In this document: piece by piece, positions 43,420-45,596 of the stretch | Position numbering within the stretch: the first letter of the stretch is position 1 | Layout: each line of letters begins with the position of its first letter | Assembly (NCBI GenBank): GCA_003278225.1 | Contig: QCGC01000010.1 | Span: 1-45,596 of the forward strand | Reading direction: 5' to 3' | DNA: 45,596 nucleotides | From: Prochlorococcus sp. AG-363-P01 | GTDB taxonomy: Bacteria; Cyanobacteriota; Cyanobacteriia; PCC-6307; Cyanobiaceae | Translations under genes and position numbers: made by a program | Notes under the pieces: model-generated | What the model was told of the DNA's origin: nothing | The model's database searches: none | What the model saw: the letters and a program-made list of their open reading frames with translations, nothing else

Positions 43420-44829
43420 TTGGCTGGTAACAGATATCGAAACCCTGCTTCTTCTTTAGAACCATTTGCTTCTCCAAATCATTTAGATATTGAGTTGCAA
43501 AAGTTTCTTCAGGATGCTTGTTCACTCCTTTGTGAATGGCTGGCGAAGGCTGGACAAACTGGACCCTTGCCTTCATTAAGTGTTTTACCAGAAGTGGCCC
43601 CCCTTTTTGAAGGCCTTTCTAGTGAATCTTTGTTGGAAGATCTATCGCTAATTATGGAAGGTTCTTATCAGCCTTCTCATCCAGGCTCATTGGCTCATCT
43701 AGACCCACCTCCTTTAACAGGCTCAGTTGTAGCCGATTTGATTTGTGCGGGATTGAATAACAACCTCTTGGCTGAAGAACTTTCTCCAAGCCTTTCTAGA
43801 TTAGAAAGATTGCTTTGTAAATGGTTTGCAGAGCGTATTGGAATGCCAGCTGGGGCTGGTGGCGTTGCGGCCAGTGGAGGTAGTCTCAGCAACCTAATGG
43901 CTTTAGTTGTCGCTCGTAATTCGGCTGGGCTTCAACATGATTCAAAAGCTGTTGTTTTGGTAAGTAAGGATGCACATGTGTGCTTTGCTAAAGCAACTCG
44001 AGTAATGGGATTACAACCGGACTCGCTTGAAGATGTTGTTACCAATGAAGAAGGACAAATTTCTCTTAAATTTTTAGAAGAACAGTTGGAAAGAATAAGG
44101 GCTGAAGGAAGGAAATGTTTTGCACTAGTTGCTACGGCAGGGACTACAGTGCGTGGTGCCATTGATCCACTCAAGGAAATTGGGGAACTATGTGAAAGAA
44201 AAAACCTTTGGTTTCATGTGGATGGAGCGATAGGGGGAGTTTTTGCTCTTTCCAATAAGACTAAGAATCTTTTGAGAGGTATAGCTTTCGCCAATTCAAT
44301 AACTCTTAATCCTCAGAAGTTGCTAGGAATCACAAAGACTTCATCTTTGTTGCTAGTAGCTAATCAATCAAACTTGGTTTCTACCTTTGCGACTGGCTTG
44401 CCATATATTGAACCTTCTTGGGGAGACCATGTTCATGGGGGTGAAATGGGGCTTCAAGGCACAAGACCTGCTGAGATTTTGAAACTTTGGCTGGGACTTC
44501 GCCAGCTTGGGCAAAAGGGAATCGAACAATTATTAGAAGAAGCTATTCAACGTCGTAACTATTTTGAAAAGAAGCTTGATCTGACAAAGCTGCAAGTGAT
44601 AAGTGGGCCTTTGCATATAATTTCTTTTACTCCTAGGAATGTTGATAATCATCAGTCAGCAAAATGGTCAATAGCTACAAAACAGAAATTATTGGATCAG
44701 AAGTTTATGCTTTCAAGACCATTTCACAATGATCGTTATTACTTAAAAGCTGTAATGGGCAATCCACATACTCAAAAGATTCATTTAGATAAACTAGCGA
44801 ATCTAATCAATCAATCTGTTGGGTGTTGA
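43420..44829 (+). CDS. PLP-dependent group II decarboxylase (DDC/glutamate-decarboxylase type)
   Basis: The 469-residue protein is numbered here from the TTG start. The N-terminal segment SYQPSHPGSLAHLDPPP is typical of the group II family, as are ASGGSLSNLMALV and HVDGAIGG (Asp268). The PLP lysine is in SITLNPQKLLGI (Lys300). Family members decarboxylate aromatic amino acids, glutamate or 2,4-diaminobutyrate; the substrate cannot be fixed from sequence. Its 3' end is 4 bp from the next small ORF. Confidence 0.92.
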   Translation: MAGNRYRNPASSLEPFASPNHLDIELQKFLQDACSLLCEWLAKAGQTGPLPSLSVLPEVAPLFEGLSSESLLEDLSLIMEGSYQPSHPGSLAHLDPPPLTGSVVADLICAGLNNNLLAEELSPSLSRLERLLCKWFAERIGMPAGAGGVAASGGSLSNLMALVVARNSAGLQHDSKAVVLVSKDAHVCFAKATRVMGLQPDSLEDVVTNEEGQISLKFLEEQLERIRAEGRKCFALVATAGTTVRGAIDPLKEIGELCERKNLWFHVDGAIGGVFALSNKTKNLLRGIAFANSITLNPQKLLGITKTSSLLLVANQSNLVSTFATGLPYIEPSWGDHVHGGEMGLQGTRPAEILKLWLGLRQLGQKGIEQLLEEAIQRRNYFEKKLDLTKLQVISGPLHIISFTPRNVDNHQSAKWSIATKQKLLDQKFMLSRPFHNDRYYLKAVMGNPHTQKIHLDKLANLINQSVGC

Positions 44830-44833
44830 CTGG

Positions 44834-45046
44834 ATGGATAAATCTCAGGTCAAAGGACGTTTGTTGGCTCTAATTACTGGAGCTTTTTCGATTGCAATAG
44901 GACTTATATACTTGATATTAATTACCGTCCTAGATTCCCGTGGCCCGATGCGTCCTCCCCCTCTTGAAGCTCTGGGTCAGGTGGGAGTTGCATTCGGTCA
45001 TTCTTTTGGAGAGGTTCAACGACTCTGCGAAAGGCTAATTGCATGA
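44834..45046 (+). CDS. Small one-pass membrane protein, unknown function
   Basis: From the ATG at 44834 it has 70 residues (an upstream in-frame start at 44819 is possible). The segment ALITGAFSIAIGLIYLILIT forms one membrane helix and is followed by DSRGPMRPPPLEALG, which looks conserved. It follows the decarboxylase closely. Its last 125 bp overlap the convergent DUF697 gene. Function unknown. Confidence 0.7.
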   Translation: MDKSQVKGRLLALITGAFSIAIGLIYLILITVLDSRGPMRPPPLEALGQVGVAFGHSFGEVQRLCERLIA

Positions 45047-45596
45047 ACTTTTTCAAGGATGTCTCTCGCCTATTTAAATCGTAGTGGTGTTGGACAACTT
45101 CTTGAACTCCTCCATCACCCCAATCTTGATCTTGCTGAAAGTAAGTTATCAAGCTTGCGCCTGCTATTCGTGTTAACCAAGAAGCAGCAATTCCCTGGAT
45201 AGCCTTTCCTAGAAGGATAGTAGGCAGTGTCATGGTTAACCCTGAACTGATCAGAGCAACACTTCCCTTGACAGCTCCAATTCCTGCAAGTGTACGACCA
45301 ATGGAAATAGTTAACTCTTGTGCTCTTGTTCTTGTGAGTTGTATTCCATAGATTCTCGCTATTTCCATAACCATTTGTGCATTAACTGCTGCTGTCCCAA
45401 GAAGATCAATTCCTGGTAAAGGGGTGGCAATTACAACTCCGCTACTTATCCAGCTATAACGGTCTACACACTTCTTTGCTGTTTTCTTTCTTTGACTATC
45501 AAGTAGCTCTTTGCCTTTGTCTCCAAGATTACGACATTGAAGAAGAATATTGTCAGCCAATAGTTCTTCACCATCTTCATGAAGCACTTTCGCTAG
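44922..45596 (-). CDS. DUF697 protein, N-terminal part beyond the window
   Basis: The frame runs open to the window edge, so the start is outside. A GTG at 45587 gives 221 residues but is probably internal. The region contains SWISSGVVIATPLPGIDLLG and AQMVMEIARIYGIQLT. It continues with GIGAVKGSVALISSGLTMTL and is typical of the membrane-inserting DUF697 region. In cyanobacteria this usually follows an Era-like GTPase domain, which would lie beyond 45596. The last 125 bp overlap the small gene on the other strand. Confidence 0.8.
   Translation of the reverse strand, partial: LAKVLHEDGEELLADNILLQCRNLGDKGKELLDSQRKKTAKKCVDRYSWISSGVVIATPLPGIDLLGTAAVNAQMVMEIARIYGIQLTRTRAQELTISIGRTLAGIGAVKGSVALISSGLTMTLPTILLGKAIQGIAASWLTRIAGASLITYFQQDQDWGDGGVQEVVQHHYDLNRRETSLKKFMQLAFRRVVEPLQKNDRMQLPPDPELQEGEDASGHGNLGR

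Overview
The window looks like a piece of a low-light Prochlorococcus chromosome, or a very close low-GC marine picocyanobacterium. It is AT-rich and densely packed. It carries oxygenic-photosynthesis accessory genes (psb28, gun4, a PAM68-type factor, a DUF1816 protein, a lumenal pentapeptide protein) and typical cyanobacterial housekeeping clusters. TTG and GTG starts are frequent. There are no insertion sequences, CRISPR arrays or rRNA operons. The species call is an inference from protein sequence and gene order; no database was searched.

Layout. Positions 1-5.1 kb are accessory-like: a pentapeptide protein, several small unknowns including a membrane-tailed GIY-YIG-like protein, a DnaQ-type exonuclease, tRNA-Pro(GGG), and msrA with a coupled small membrane ORF. 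An ABC half-transporter follows at 5.2-7.0 kb. Positions 7.0-17.4 kb form a forward run: DUF3288, trpD, carA, a STAS protein, Mini-RNase III, a SpoU methyltransferase, DUF1816, gatA and dnaE. Positions 17.4-21.0 kb hold PAM68-like, rpsO, ruvA, a lipoprotein, a glycine-zipper protein and an EamA transporter. dnaG is at 21.1-23.2 kb. A reverse cluster at 23.3-26.7 kb contains a small HExxH protein, umuC, umuD, rlmH and two unknowns. Positions 27.0-33.0 kb are a tightly coupled forward run: rsmA, ispE, DUF3082, a 31-residue membrane ORF, pdhB, secD, secF and a small membrane ORF. Positions 33.1-36.6 kb run in reverse: selU, psb28 and two AI-2E-family permeases. They are followed by gun4, an RsbW-like kinase, a methyltransferase, NtcA-controlled glnA, an aminotransferase, tadA, a PLP decarboxylase and a DUF697 protein cut by the window end.

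Functional themes. Nitrogen assimilation is represented by glnA with a good NtcA site, plus carA and gatA. DNA replication and damage tolerance are represented by dnaE, dnaG, ruvA and umuDC with a LexA-like box. Translation is represented by rsmA, rlmH, the SpoU enzyme, mrnC, tadA, selU and rpsO. Membrane biogenesis (secDF) and photosystem or chlorophyll upkeep (psb28, gun4, PAM68-like) complete the picture.

The most unusual signal is structural. Four long inverted repeats with 18-29 bp perfect arms share no common sequence. One fills the whole rlmH-umuD gap with a LexA-like box at its centre. One lies inside the coding sequence of the SpoU methyltransferase. One lies beside tRNA-Pro. One lies 3' of glnA. 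Other leads are a small zincin-like protein beside umuDC, a membrane-tailed GIY-YIG-like protein, and several unannotated small membrane ORFs.
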